A stretch of 64,000 nucleotides of DNA from Chalciporus piperatus (Eukaryota > Basidiomycota > Agaricomycetes > Boletales > Boletaceae), in assembly GCA_038093975.1 (NCBI GenBank), contig JBBPTG010000002.1, positions 372,001-436,000 of the forward strand, written 5' to 3'. The position numbers were made by a program, and so were the translations under genes. Below the pieces are notes generated by a model. That model made no database searches. It was not told the DNA's origin and worked only from the letters and a program-made list of their open reading frames with translations. This document shows positions 1 through 14,784 of the stretch, piece after piece (position 1 is the first letter of the stretch; each line of letters starts with the position of its first letter).

Positions 1-84
1 GACTTAGGGGTAGGAAGATATAAACGGAAATTAGCTTCTCAATGCATCTACGTAGACCTCATTACTTACGACCAACTTACGACC

Positions 85-892
85 ATGTCTTATTCGCACT
101 ACCAGCATACCCCCACAGGGACTTCTTATCCTTACGCTGCGTACCATCCCGGAACACCTGGTGCATATCAAACCCAGGGCTATGCTGCCTACCAAAGTGC
201 ATATGCCTCTGGCGTAACTGGCTATGGAGCATGGCCCTACCCGTACAGCTATATCCCCCAACAACAAGCACAGACCACACCCCAGGTCGCGCGGCCAGCT
301 GTACCAACTAGCATTGCTCCGACCGCAGTACCTACGACTGCACCAGCTCTCACTGTACCACGGACGACCACTTTCACCCCTTACACTCCGTCGTATGCAC
401 GGGAAACAGGTGCCACTCAGGGCACAAGCACCACTGGAACAGCTGGACGAGGTCGCAAGCACGCCAATTTCAAAGGCCTCTTTACCAAAGAGCGTTAGTG
501 GCCTATCGAATCTGCTTACGGATGCCTTGCATCTGATCATACTCCTCAGTCAAAAACCTAATGTATGGTTTTGGAGACGACCGGAACCCAGCCTCCGATA
601 CTGTGAATGTGATGGAAGAGATCCTAGTTGAGTTCATTGTCGACGTCGTGCGTCCTTCCACTTGTGTATCAAGACCATTCTCTCATGACTCCCTGTGGGA
701 CAGTGTCAAACTGCGGGAGGGCCACAGCGAAAGACACGATTGTCCATAGATGACTTGCGACGGGCGTTATCAAGACCGGCAGACGCAAAAAAGCTGGCCC
801 GTATGGAGGAGTTGTTATTCATGCAGGAGGACATCAAACGGGCACGTGCTCAGTTCGAGGAATCAGATATGAACCATCCAAAAGAGTTCTGA
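85..892 (+). CDS. TAF13: TFIID subunit TAF13
   Basis: TAF13 is a histone-fold subunit of the general transcription factor TFIID and pairs with TAF11. Three exons (85-493, 550-647, 704-892) join in frame to a 231-residue protein with GT-AG introns. The conserved fold begins at the exon 1/2 junction (KELKNLMYGFGDD), continues through NVMEEILVEFIVDV, and ends with DLRRALSRPADAKKLARMEE and MQEDIKRARAQFEE, which is the TAF13 signature. The N-terminal ~130 residues are a Tyr/Pro/Thr/Ala-rich low-complexity extension absent from the short animal protein; whether it has a role is unknown. The start is the first ATG of that open frame. The gene converges on the RRM gene downstream. Confidence 0.9.
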
Positions 893-1198
893 GATCGTGT
901 TATCCATATCCACCGTCTCCTGTCGAAACTACGTGATGTTATGACTACAACGGCACTTTTAATTCCATCCAGCATACCTGCAACGGACTCGAACTCCGTG
1001 GTCTAGGGGGGGCTAAAGTGTGGTGGAAGGGTGCGTCGGAATGGATGTATGAGGCCGATGGAAGGGATGATTCAGAGGCAAAGCCACTCTAACTTGCACA
1101 CGCTGTTCGCTGAAAGCAGAACCATAGTAAGTACCACCCCACCCGATGGCAGATATAGGAGCGCCAAGGAAGAGGGCGTTGGGAATGGAAGTCGAGGA

Positions 1199-1880
1199 CT
1201 ACTCTTCCATGGCATCTTCTTCGCCGGCCTCAGTATTATCGCCGGCCTCCGCATCGTTCGTCTTGTTAGCGCTTCGTTGAGCGTTCCGTCCTTGGACACC
1301 TAGGTACAGGATGAGGCGATTGCTACTTGAGAATGTGGCGATACTCACCTCCACTTTCCGCTAACGGCTTCGCATACTCTTTCAACCAATCTTCTGATTC
1401 CCAGACTGGGGGAAATATGTGACTACTCATTGGCAAATACCAAGGATAAGAGAACTTACTCGCTCTGTTTGCAGCACCTGGTTCTATGGTGGCCTTGATT
1501 GGTCTAGCAATATTCACTCTGAGAACTCTTCCGCGGAGTTCGTTGAGGTCCATGTTGTCAATCGCGTCTTGGGCATCGGCGGGGGAGGCATATGTGACGA
1601 AAGCGAAGCCACGATGCTTCGCCTCTAAGGCCAGGGATTAGACTGATCGAATTAGCCAACAAAAAAAGCGGATACCTGTTTCCGTAGTACTGGTGGCAGC
1701 GGGTGGCAGTTGTACTTCAACAATATCTCCTGTTGGACACGCTCGCGCCATTGAGAGAGACCGTAAAGATAGAAAATACCCACCGAACGTCGAAAAAGAT
1801 TCGTAAATAACGCTTTCGTCCACGTCGTCCCCTATGCCTCCAACAAAAATGGTCTTTTTACCTTTGGTCCCTTCCTCCAT
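1199..1880 (-). CDS. Cyclophilin-E-type RRM protein without a PPIase domain
   Basis: Five exons (1784-1880, 1676-1729, 1460-1624, 1349-1405, 1199-1299; minus strand) give 157 residues. A single RRM is visible, with RNP2-like KKTIFVGGIGDD, RNP1 KHRGFAFVTY, and the closing strand RGRVLRVNIARPIK. It is followed by a WESEDWLKEYAKPL segment. The order RRM, then W-x-DDWL, is the N-terminal half of PPIE/Cyp33, a spliceosome-associated cyclophilin. The cyclophilin domain is missing: the protein ends with a short Asn/Glu/Ala-rich tail. Role in RNA binding or splicing is inferred from the domain only. An ATG five codons upstream (1895) is an alternative start. Confidence 0.82.
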
Positions 1881-1944
1881 TGCACGCAGTTGCACGATCA
1901 GGTTGGGGGTCCGAGTCGTCTACTTTCAAGCGAGACTATGTGAA

Positions 1945-2070
1945 TTGCCATATGAACACCGCCACCACATTGCCTTCATGCATCGAAATCGCATCGGTCA
2001 CTTTGACATTTCCCTGCACAACTTCCTCACCGATTATCGTGGCCGGTATGCGTGCATCGACTTCGAACTA
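1945..2070 (+). pseudogene. Fragment of a fungal protein kinase-like gene
   Basis: In one plus-strand frame the translation reads FMHRNRIGHFDIS, then LHNFLTDYRGRYACIDFEL. This matches the catalytic-loop region (H-x-D-x4-N) and the Asp-Phe-Glu segment of protein kinase-like families expanded in Agaricomycetes. No N-lobe, activation segment or C-lobe can be recognised on either side, and the piece lies head to head against the 5' end of the RRM gene. It is best read as a decayed or transposed fragment rather than a working gene. The minus-strand reading of the same stretch also looks open but matches nothing. Confidence 0.55.
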
Positions 2071-2270
2071 ATCTCACAAGGTCCACGCGCAATGATAATC
2101 CGGAAGAGTTTACAAGTCTAGTACTCTCCATGGGAGAGGAACGACTTACCCTCTGGAATCGCTAAATAGGCGGTCCCTGGGTGAGCGACGGGGAGGTAAC
2201 AGAAAAGGTATAAGTAATTCACCCTCGAGACACTACGAGTCCAAGAGCAACACATAATCGAATAATATGG

Positions 2271-3508
2271 TCATGATGCGTCTCCGATCCCATCGGATGC
2301 GCTTTCCTCCAGTTTCTGGCGTTTTCGTTGTAGATATCTCGCCCTCGCATCTTCCACGTCGTCTTCTGTGTTCCTTTTAGTAACAACTCTTTGCCTACTT
2401 TCCTCCTCATCCTTTTCCTTCTGCTCTTGTTGCCGTTCGCGCTCTTCCTCCATCTGTCGACGCATCTCCGCCGCTCTCCGCTGGACAATTTCCCTTCGAC
2501 TAGCTGCAGTCCCAACGGCACGGTGAATGTTAGCCTCGGGTTGGGCCTCTGTTTTGTTGGTGGTTAGGCGCAACCCGAGGCGACGCGTGTCAGGTGCGGC
2601 CAGGTTTAGGCCAGCCGACAGTAACTCGCGCTTGTCAACGATCTGGTTGTCATCATTTAATTCCACGTTCTTTCCTTGTCCACGAGCAATTTGGGCTAAT
2701 TCAACGTCGGATCTTTTTGGGGCAAAGTCGGCGGGCTTGCTGATGGTCAGGGAGGGACCTTGTGGACCAATGACCGGTTTGCTCTCTGTAGCAGCAACGG
2801 CTTCTTCGTGATGTTGTTCGGAGTCTTCCAATAGCTTTCGGTAGAAATGTGTCATGCCTGTCGCGACTCCCTTGCGATTTTTCTTCTCGGCTTCTGGAAG
2901 GAGGTTAATGCGGATAGTTCTTAGGTGACGGGTAGGGTGTACCTTCTCGCTGTCTTTCCTCTTCCTCGGCTTGTCTAACCTCGGCCATTTGATCCTTGTA
3001 CGCTTGCGTGACGAAGGCTTCCTTGTCTGCGAATTCGTCCCCTTCCATCTCCCTCTCATGCTGGATCATTTTCTCTTCGGCTCGAAGACGATCCAACCGG
3101 CGAGTAGCGGCAGAGTTTAACAGACCCTCTATGTATTTGGGCTAGCACGCCACATGAGAACAATCACGCCAGGTAGAAATGTGCACTCACTTTACGCTGC
3201 TTCGTATCCGTTTCCTTGGCCTCCTTCTGTCTCTGCTTTACTTCCTGTATCCTGTCCCACACCTCGTCATACTGATATACAGTCGCGTCAACTTTCATTT
3301 CCGCTTCCATGTGCTTCCGTGCTGCCTGTGAGGAAACATTCTGTGCCAATAGCTTCTTGTTCGCAGTGACATCTCGACTACTTGATGCAACTGGGGAGAT
3401 ATCTGTAGCGTCTTCGTCTTCTAGTAATGAAAATGCGGATGGCTTTGCGAGGGGAGGAGTAACCCCGACTTGCTTTGTCTTGTTGGCTAGGGAGAAGGAG
3501 AGCTTCAT
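2271..3508 (-). CDS. NSRP1/CCDC55-like splicing regulatory protein
   Basis: The product is a homologue of nuclear speckle splicing regulatory protein 1 (DUF2040 family). Three exons (3191-3508, 2943-3141, 2271-2893) join to 379 residues. Signatures are KVDATVYQYDEVWDRIQEVK near residue 75, the KYIEGLLNSAATRR helix, and the family hallmark QHEREMEGDEFADKEAFVT, followed by NRKGVATGMTHFYRKLLED. The C-terminal half is rich in Glu, Arg and Gln and probably coiled coil, with a basic KRKRQKLEESASD-type tail. The family acts in alternative splice-site choice in the nucleus; here that is inferred. The start faces MTR3 across only 95 bp. Confidence 0.88.
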
Positions 3509-3603
3509 GATCTGTGGCGGTTATGTAATCGACGCCATCCTCAAATGTGCGCGAGACCCCGAAGGGACGCGTTACACTACCAACTCGGAGGATCGAGCAA
3601 GCC

Positions 3604-4645
3604 ATGGCACAGTCCGGTTTCGACAGAAGACGTATAAACGGCCCAGAGGAAAGCTTTACTCCCACATTTGAATCCATCGATGAACAATCGAAGACGTCGA
3701 ACAAACGGCGCGGCCGAGAGTCGACCGACATACGACCAATCTGTACGACTTGGGCATAGCATTTCTTCTGTATCTGACCCATACACCTATAAGTTTTGCA
3801 GCCTGGGCTGATAAGCCAAGCAAACGGTTCGGCTTATATTGAGACGGAGAAAACAAAGCTAGCATGTGCGGTGTAAGTCTGTTCCTTTGGTGGTCCATAA
3901 GCAGAGGGCTTGACTCTGCGTTCAACTCTTGATAGGTATGGACCAAGGCAATCCAAGTCCACCACTTACAGCGAGAAAGGGAGGTTGAATATCGAAGTCA
4001 AATTTGCACCATTTTCGTGCACTCGCCGTAGAGCGCCGCTTCGTGTAAGTACGCTCGTCTGAAATGAGGTTGATCGGACTGGACGAGCTACCCATCGAAG
4101 GATGCCGAAGATAGATCTCTTGCTGTCGCAATTCACCAGTCGATCGCCTCCTCAATATGCTTGGAACTATTCCCCAAATCGACGATAGATGTCTTCATTA
4201 CTATAGTCGAGAACGACGGTATCGAAGGGTGCATAGCATCTGGTTCGATAGCAGCTAGCACTGCTCTTGCGGATGCAGGTATCGAGATGCTCGGACTCGT
4301 TGCGTCGTGTTCCGCGGTAAGGAGATCCTTCAGTGATAGAATCCATGAAACTGAGTCTCAGCAGGCGGTGCTGGGGGACGAAATCCGGCTTGATCCCACA
4401 GAAGAGGAAAGAAAGGCTTCAGAAGGGATAGTTATCGTTTCTTCCATGCCTGCGCTCACTTCCATCACAAACGTATGGCAATCCGGTTGGATGACCGCTG
4501 AGGTTGCCCTCAAAGTGGGTCTTGGTTTATTTTTATCAAGAGCAACGCGTCACCTCTTCACTAGTGTATGGAAATGTGCCAAGATCGTTGTATTGACATC
4601 CACACCGTCATTGCCCAGTCATTATCAAACAATAAAACGGCCTAA
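3604..4645 (+). CDS. MTR3: Exosome subunit MTR3 (RNase PH-like)
   Basis: This is a core-ring subunit of the RNA exosome (EXOSC6/Mtr3 type) that supports 3'-5' RNA processing and decay without its own catalytic site. Six exons (3604-3742, 3794-3872, 3936-4044, 4101-4316, 4365-4514, 4565-4645) give 257 residues. Visible blocks are DIRPIFLQPGLISQANGSAY, IETEKTKLACAVYGPRQSKS, the RNase PH block RLNIEVKFAPFSCTRRRAPL, LELFPKSTIDVFITIVENDG, ASTALADAGIEMLGLVASCS, and VLGDEIRLDPTEEE. The start chosen is MAQSGFDRRRINGPEE, which resembles family N-termini; an in-frame ATG at 3547 would add 19 residues. Confidence 0.9.
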
Positions 4646-5155
4646 TCTGATGCTTTCCACTCATTGTGCCCACACATTTATGTTTTTAGCATGATAGAGC
4701 GGCTTGCAGTCTGAAAGGCCGTAGCAAGCAGGCAGACGTGTCAGCTGATTGGTAACAACGAAATACTTGCGGATTGATCTTGTCTGTCACCGGAGAACAT
4801 GTGACTATCTATTAACGGTGAGCACTCCTGACGCACTATTCGACCATGTGCTGCGGGTGCTTATTAGCCTTATGGATTCTGCAGCAGATGTTTCGAACAT
4901 TATAATGGTGAACTTTCGGAGTTCCGTTTTTTTTTCTCAGATCAAAACCACGAGATCTGTGAACCACCCAGTGTACGCATGGTTAACGGGCTTCCTTCTT
5001 CGGTGTCATCGACTAGCAGATGAGTCCCTAGGCAGTCCCAGGCAAATGGTCGTGCGCGTGATTCCCCAAGGTAACCGGTCACTAACTGTATATAACTACC
5101 ACGTATTTTGCACCGAGGAAAGCGTCCCCTCCTTTCAGTGTCGAATCGACGCGAT
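4646..5155. other. Intergenic region, amylase promoter side
   Basis: No coding exon is supported here. Open frames in this stretch show no family similarity and no splice-consistent continuation. The region must hold the MTR3 3' end and the upstream control region of the amylase gene. Confidence 0.5.
5089..5095 (+). promoter_or_regulatory. Candidate TATA box of the amylase gene
   Basis: The heptamer TATATAA lies 61 bp upstream of the amylase start codon, a usual spacing for a fungal TATA box with a short 5' leader. This is a motif match only. Confidence 0.4.
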
Positions 5156-7809
<2,654 letters not shown>

Positions 7810-7989
7810 ACATGATACCAAAGGTAACGATCGACGACGCATTGTCACATTTATAACATCAGTGTATCGTGGAAAAAGTTGTACTTCAAGTTGGTCCTTC
7901 AAATTATAATAAGTTAACTGCTAGCGTCTGATACTAACAACATGGGATATTCTACAATCTGGTTGAGATCTACACATTTAGGTGGCACA

Positions 7990-10900
7990 TCAGGTTGAAA
8001 GATCAGCACTATGCTGCATCGCTGAACGCTTCCTCAAGCGATAGTACATTGTCAACTCGGAGGATTGTCTCCAGAAGTATTGCCGGACCGCAGCTAGGGT
8101 CATATCAAGGGAAAGCACCGAATCATTGCAGAGAATTTCGTAGGTTTCTTCTGCTCGGGCGCGGTGGCTTTTAGAGCCAGGAGAACCAGGAGAACCAGGA
8201 GTTGGCATGTCATCTGTGGATGAAGATCCTGATCCGGCTGAGCTGGACAACCTCTCGAGCTTCTCCTGGACCTGAGATACGATGAGCTCGACTCAATTTA
8301 TGCATCATGCTCACTTACATGATGAGTCAGCTTCCGGACCCGAAGGAATCTGCTAGCGGTCAACTTTGACTGGGCACTGTCAAGATGATGAATAGCCATA
8401 GTACGAAAGAGAACACGCGGCATACACATTCAAGAGTTCAGGTAGCTGCTCGTCGATTGGATCTGCGTTGGGCCAGGGAAGCAAGACGAAACTAGTTTTA
8501 GTTGCAGGTGGAACGGCGGCCTTGTTAAAGAGGACATATTCCAACAGCCAAAGCGGCATTGTTTCCTCGAGAACGTATGTGTCAGACACTGTGGTCGAGA
8601 CACTACCTCGATACACAGTTTTCCAGCCAGGATATGATTCGTCGGACATCAATACCATCATGTTAGGCGGCAGGGGGAGCGTCGGGGCTTCACTGGATTG
8701 GGGAGGGGTTAAAGGATTCGACAACAACAATTGTGCTGGCGTCTTGGCGATACTAGCCTCCGACTCCTGCAGGACATCAGATGTGCACTCGGAGCAATGG
8801 GCCGATATATTCGTACCTCAGGAACTGTCGGAGTGTCTGTGGCATTTCCAAAACTAGCTGCGACAGGAGAACTTGGGACGGTATCGTTTGCGGTTTTGCG
8901 ACCTGGCCCCTTCCCGAAGTTTTTCAGACGACCCATGAAACCACCACTCGGCGTGGTTGGAGTCATCGGCAGAGAAGGGTCGCCAGCTTGACGTGGAGGG
9001 CTTCCGGGGCCACCCCAGCCAGATAAATCGCCGTCCGGCAAAGCGGTGCTTGCCGTCGAGGGTCGCCGGGTAGGTGCAGGGAAATAATCAATCTCCCGAG
9101 TAGGTGGTGGTGGTAGCGCATCGAGTCCATGAGTCCGGATGGGGCGGGGTATCGTCGGCTTATCTTCCAAAGCGGGTGACTGGGGTAGTGGCTTAAAAGT
9201 TTTCAGGGGTATCATCGGAGGGATTACTGGAGAAGGTTTAGCAACCGAATGTTGCTTAGGAAGGATTGCTGGCAAAGCAGTGGGGGAATTGATGATTGCC
9301 GTACATATCTGCTGATGGGATGACAATTTTGAGGTTTCGGATAGAGATTGGTGTCCGGTAGAGCTGGAAAAATTGGCATTGAGATCTGGACCACGGTGAG
9401 TATTCAGTTGGCCTTGTGAACTGGACTCGGAGCCATGGGCGTCACGTTTTCGTCTGCGCTGCTCCTCCCGCACGAACCCAAGGAATAAGTTGCGGAGAAC
9501 CCATTTTCCTATGTTGACTTGAGACGGCGTTAGCATGAACCAGCTTTACAAACCAATCCCCGCAACGCACATCTGAGTTCGTCATTGAAGTACTTTTCGG
9601 GGTCGAATCCAGCTTCGTCAGCGTAAATCTCGGCCTCGAAACATCGTTCGTTAACGTGCACCGTTAGCACTCCCGTCTTGGTGTCCACGGTTGACCAGGC
9701 AGACACGACGGCCTCTCCCTCAATCCGTTCCCGTACAGACTCGAGGGCCTCTCGAGGACTCCACTCCCTGTCGCCGGTAGCACTACACTGCTCTCTGCTA
9801 CGTGTACTCCCATTCATGCTTCCACGGAGACTTGCAGCTCGAACGTCCTCCTTCGTATACCAACCACAACATACACCACGAACGATATCCCACACAGCAA
9901 CCTCACCTTGGGTATCAACAGTCAAGGCATGCATGCGATCGTTTAATAAAACTGCTCGCACAAGTCCATGAGAACCTGCAATGACCGAGTTCGGAGCAGA
10001 ATTGAAAGGGGTGGCTTCCGACGCAAGCTCGACTAGTTCTTGGGTCGTGTGGGTTGTGCGAGTTTCATGGGCAAGATCCTGATCCGTGTACGTCATTGAG
10101 ACATGGCTCCTTGTATTCCTTAGGGTGCCTGACGGCGTGAGGGTGGTGGAATGCTGGAAAGCGGCGTTAAACAGTGATCGCCCGGCTGGTATTGAAACCA
10201 CTGAAGCCGCAGAATATAGAGTGGCTACCTCGGCATCGCGCCCTCGTGGGATGATTGACGATGGTGAAAAGGGGCTGGGATATGTGAGTCTGACCAACGA
10301 CGAAAGCAGCACGCTCGGATATGAAGGAAGCTCGTCGTCCCTGCGACCTTCAAAACGGTGTCAGTCTGGAAAATTTAGACAGTCAGTTGTTTACCTTGAT
10401 GTATTGGAGGTGGGGAAGACCAGGTAGGTTCCGTTCCAGAGATACGCCTTCTTGTAAGAGGGGAATCCGCGAGGAGCCTCTCCTCCTCTGTATTGCGCCT
10501 CGTCGCTCGTTTGGGGATTCCCCAGCGGCTAACATTTGAGCTCCCTGATGCTGTCCAAAGCAACCCGTCGTCGGCGGTGACAATTTTATTTATTCCTTCT
10601 CCGGTTTCTTCACCCGATTCCCGTGCAAGCACGACGCATACGCCATCCGCAACTTCTGAGGCATCTTCGACATCCACCTTGCATACGATCCCAGATTTAT
10701 CTCCCGAATAAAATACCTCCAGTGACGGGTGAGTGGAATACAATGACCACACGGAGTCCGCATGGTACGTGAATGTTTGCAAGCACCGCTGCGAAGAGAG
10801 CGACCAGAGCTTGATGGATGCTATCACATCATGAGACGTCAGACTAGAACACTGAATATATCACAACAGACATACCGTCAGCGGAGCCTGTAAGAAGCTG

Positions 10901-12119
10901 GGTGAGAGCATCAGAACCGCTTAGCACGGAAGTAGTGTATAAACATACATATCTACCGTCTTCAGACATTAGGATCGCGCGAATGTTGTCGGTGTGGCCA
11001 ACGAGTTTCCCGGTACGCCTTCCAGACCGAGGATCCCACATTCGTATGACACGTTCTGGAGATCCACTGGCGATAGCATGACCATAAGGATCCGCTGCCA
11101 GGGCATATACAGAGGCCTTGGGTGCAGTCGCATCCGGGGGGTTAAGGGTCAGTAAAGGTTGAGGTGTAGGTGACGAGGTTGTGAGGTCCCATAGTTTGAT
11201 TGTGCGATCAAATGAGCCCGATACGATCCAGTTTGACTCGCGACTAGGCTAGTAAGCACCCAATTCTAGAAGGAGTTGAGAAAATACATTACCAGAAAGC
11301 AAGACAGCGGACGTAGTCGGCATGCGTGCCAATGATCGACGGGTCTGTGGACGGATTCGAATGCGGGTTCCAGGCTTTGATGGTACCGTCGGAGGAAGCG
11401 GATATTACTGCACTCCATTATAAGCATGCCGAGGATATTAGGGGACGAGACATACCTGTTTGATTAAAATTGCAGAGAAGAATATCGTTGATCCAATCCG
11501 TGTGCATTTGAGCGCACTGACGAAATTGAGAGTTCTGGGAATTCTGTTTGGCCGAAGTTATGGCGGGAGTGAGTACCTCGCTTACCGTGTTAAATTCCAG
11601 CGTCTCTGGGTCAAGCTCCCAAAGACGTTCATATGGGATACCATCATGCATGGTGCTCTTCCGCTTTCTGACCCCACTTCCCCTCACCTCCCCGAGGACA
11701 TCCCCATACCGTCGCTCGTCTTCCTCTGTCTCCTCGCCTTGACTTTCGTCCTCCATTCCTGTTAAAGTTTCCCACCTGGCAACACGATTGCGGCGCGAGG
11801 ACACGCTTCGCCTGCGCTTGAATGGAAGTCCCAAGTCCCATGAAATGACTTGACCGTCTCGACTGCCTGTGTACAATATTCCTTCCGGGGAGGCCCGACC
11901 GTGTAGCTGGGTGGTAGAGTCGAGTGCTAGGGACGTGACACCAAGGCGATGTCTGGGATGGGTTGATGTCGGGGGAGGTTCGGGTTGATATTGTGAAGGG
12001 ATAATGAGTGGATGGGGTGAACCATGCCGGGGAATGCCCAAGGGTGGTAGTTTGAGACGAGGGACGTTGTCAGCTGGTGGTGGTATCATGTAGGATACGC
12101 GGCGCTTTGGAGGTGCCAT
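7990..12119 (-). CDS. WDR48/UAF1-like WD40 protein (DUF3337)
   Basis: The product is a homologue of WDR48 (UAF1; Bun107 in fission yeast), the WD40 cofactor that activates ubiquitin-specific proteases. The N-terminal exon shows [12 protein letters not shown] and [15 protein letters not shown], then ARG/SER-rich insertion, then [18 protein letters not shown]. Later exons carry [49 protein letters not shown], and [20 protein letters not shown], giving at least six blades. The C-terminal region contains [21 protein letters not shown] and [17 protein letters not shown] segments, which is the DUF3337 domain, and ends with a Ser/Gly/Pro-rich linker plus a basic helix. Start and stop are clear; some internal splice sites were not fixed. 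Confidence 0.88.
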
Positions 12120-12460
12120 GGGTCAGCTATTTACATCCAGACGGACGTAGGATGTCGGTGTGGATAGCGCTTGGATCGACGAGTCGCGCTAAGTAGAACA
12201 CTCGAGTCGACCTACGCCGACAGAACGAGTGAACAACCAAACTGATAGCACCCGACCCCGTTCTCACCCTTATACCTCAGGCTACTGACTGGTGGAGGTG
12301 GTCGAATTTGTCTGCTTCAAGCTTGTTAACGTCCTACTATCCTACTACTACTAGTCTACTACAGTCTATCGACGGCGCCTATCTCCTACATCTGGGAGTG
12401 TTGCGTAAGCAGTGCTGCCTTGGAAAAGTCGCGGTACGAAGAGGTTGTAATCAGTACATC
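12120..12460. other. Divergent intergenic region WDR48-like/TCP1
   Basis: A 341 bp spacer between two divergent start codons. It contains a short repetitive CTACTA-rich stretch near 12333-12362. No coding exon or RNA gene is recognisable; it presumably serves both promoters. Confidence 0.45.
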
Positions 12461-14495
12461 ATGTTCCAACGCGATCCACGGGCAGGCGCTTTCTTGGGCG
12501 GTGACAGAGTATCAGGACAAGACATCCGCGATCAAAATGGTGAGCAATCCCTCATCACCACTCCCCATTCATTCTGACCCCATGCGCGTCCAGTCACTGC
12601 AGCACTCTCAATCGCCAACATCGTCAAGAGCTCTCTAGGGCCACTTGGACTCGATAAGATGCTCGTGGACAACATCGGGGCAAGTACAATCCTCACGCGT
12701 GTTGATCCAGGAGTGCTTATCCTCCCGTAGGAAGTAACTATCTCTAACGACGGAGCCACAATCCTCTCCCTTCTTGCAGTAGAGCACCCAGCGGGAAAGA
12801 TTTTCGTCGATCTCGCACAAAAACAGGACAAGGAGGTCGGAGATGGTACTACATCCGTGGTCATCATCGCAGCTGAGCTGCTTCGTCGCGCCAACGAACT
12901 CGTCAAGGCTAAGATTCATCCTACGACCATCATCACCGGCTACAGGCTTGCCTGCAAAGAGGCCGTAAGGTTCATGCAAGATAATCTGAGCATTAAAGTC
13001 GATGTACTCGGGCGCGAGGCGTTGATCAACGCCGCCAAGACTAGCATGGCCAGCAAGATCATCGGAAAGTGCGTCGAGATATCTTAGAGCCAAATCCCAT
13101 TGGGTCTAATTCCACTTAAAGCGATGACGATCTTTTCGCCCCCATGGCTGTCGAGGCAATGCTTTCCGTCAAGTCAATCAACCTCCGGGGGGACATCAAG
13201 TACCCAGTCAAAGCCGTCAATGTACTCAAAGCACATGGAAGAAGCGCAAGGGATTCTCTTTTCGTCCAGGGTTATGCGTTAAACTGCACAGTCGCCAGTC
13301 AAGGCACGACCTTCTCTTCTCCATTCGGATCATTAAATAACAGGCCCATCCAGCGATGAAGAAACGCGTTACTAATGCGAAGATCGCATGTCTAGATATC
13401 AACCTGCAAAAGGCGCGCATGCAGTTGGGGGTTCAGATTCTCGTAGAAGACCCCGAACAACTCGAGCAAATCCGCCAGCGGTATGTTATGTAGGTTGATC
13501 CCCCGAGCACCAGCTGACGGACGAGCCAGCGAATCTGAAATAACCCTTGAACGCATTCGAAAAATCCTTGCCGCTGGTGCCAACGTCGTTCTTACTACAA
13601 AAGGTATCGATGATTTGTGTTTGAAGGAATTTGTGGAAGCTGGTGCAATGGCCGTCCGTCGTTGCCGCAAGGAGGACCTCAGACGTATTGCAAGAGCCAC
13701 CGGGGGGACTCTGATTTCGAGTCTCGCGGATCTGGAAGGAAATGAAACCTATGAAGCCAGCTACTTGGGTGTAGCTGACGAAGTCGTACAGGAACGGATC
13801 TCCGATGACGAGCTAATCCTCATCAAGGGCACGAAGGTCGTCAATTCTGCTTCCATTGTTCTGCGTGGTGCAAATGACTACATGCTGGATGAGATGGAGC
13901 GTGCGTTGCACGATACCCTGTCGGTAATCAAACGAACTCTCGAGAGTGGTTCGGTTGTTCCTGGTGGAGGTGCAGTTGAATCCGCCCTCAGCATTTACCT
14001 GGAGAACTTTGCCACGACACTGGTTAGTTCTTTCTCATGCGTTCTGGAAACGGTCACAAACTCTCAAATGTCTTTTAGGGCTCTAGGGAACAGCTGGCCA
14101 TCGCAGAGTTTGCTGCCGCCTTGTTGTCGATTCCTAAACAGCTCGCTGTCAACGCCGCAAAAGACTCGACCGAGCTCGTCGCCAAACTGCGTTCATATCA
14201 CAACGCAGCACAAAATGCTCCTGCGGGTGATCCGAAAAAAGTGCTTCTGCGATATGGGCTTGATCTGATGAACGGTGATGTCCGGGACAATGTAGCCGCG
14301 GGTGTGTTGGAGCCCACGCTGAGCAAAGTCAGAAGTTTGAAGTCCGCATACGAGGCAGCCATATCTCTATTGCGGATCGATGATGCCATCCAGTGCATAC
14401 CTGGTAAGTAGAGTCCGCCGATTGGCAAGATTTCCTTTGCTGATCGTATTATTTCGGCAGAACCTAAAGCGGAGGCCGATGGACATGGACACTGA
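12461..14495 (+). CDS. TCP1: Chaperonin TCP1, CCT subunit alpha
   Basis: This is the alpha subunit of the cytosolic chaperonin CCT/TRiC, which folds actin and tubulin using ATP. The first exon gives [19 protein letters not shown] and QDIRDQN, then [23 protein letters not shown]-site blocks follow: [20 protein letters not shown] and [20 protein letters not shown]. The apical and lower parts show [57 protein letters not shown], and [20 protein letters not shown]. The last exon (14461-14495) supplies [11 protein letters not shown]. Introns are GT-AG. The alpha identity rests on GDRVSGQD and the [18 protein letters not shown] N-terminus and on [20 protein letters not shown]; confusion with another CCT subunit is unlikely. 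Confidence 0.93.
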
Positions 14496-14784
14496 TGATG
14501 TGGGGGGTATCAATGTACAGTCTTGTGTTTAATGCATGCAATGAACGCGTGAAGTAGTTGTCGTCCATCTCGAGTACCCGATGCCGGAGTGGTACTGCTT
14601 GTGGTCACGTGATTGGCGTGTTGTTGTTAAGGTGCAGCTGCCTGCAAGCGTTTTGACTCAAATTTGACTGTTTTGTGGTCGATTTCGAAATCTTGTCTCG
14701 CACATTTCCCATTTCCCAGAAATCCTCCACGACGGGTTCCAACCCTCGCTACTGTTTTCGCAGAAATTCCAAGCCTCTGGGCTG

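Noticed and set aside
961..1025. tRNA-like hairpin around ACGGA...TCCGT
   Set aside because: Only an isolated 5-bp stem is formed; the T-arm spacing is wrong, and no acceptor, D or anticodon arms could be folded.
2023..2200. Minus-strand open reading (VDARIPATIIGEE-like) as an extra exon of the RRM or NSRP1 gene
   Set aside because: It is the antisense of the kinase fragment, matches no family, and is not needed: both neighbouring genes have complete starts and stops.
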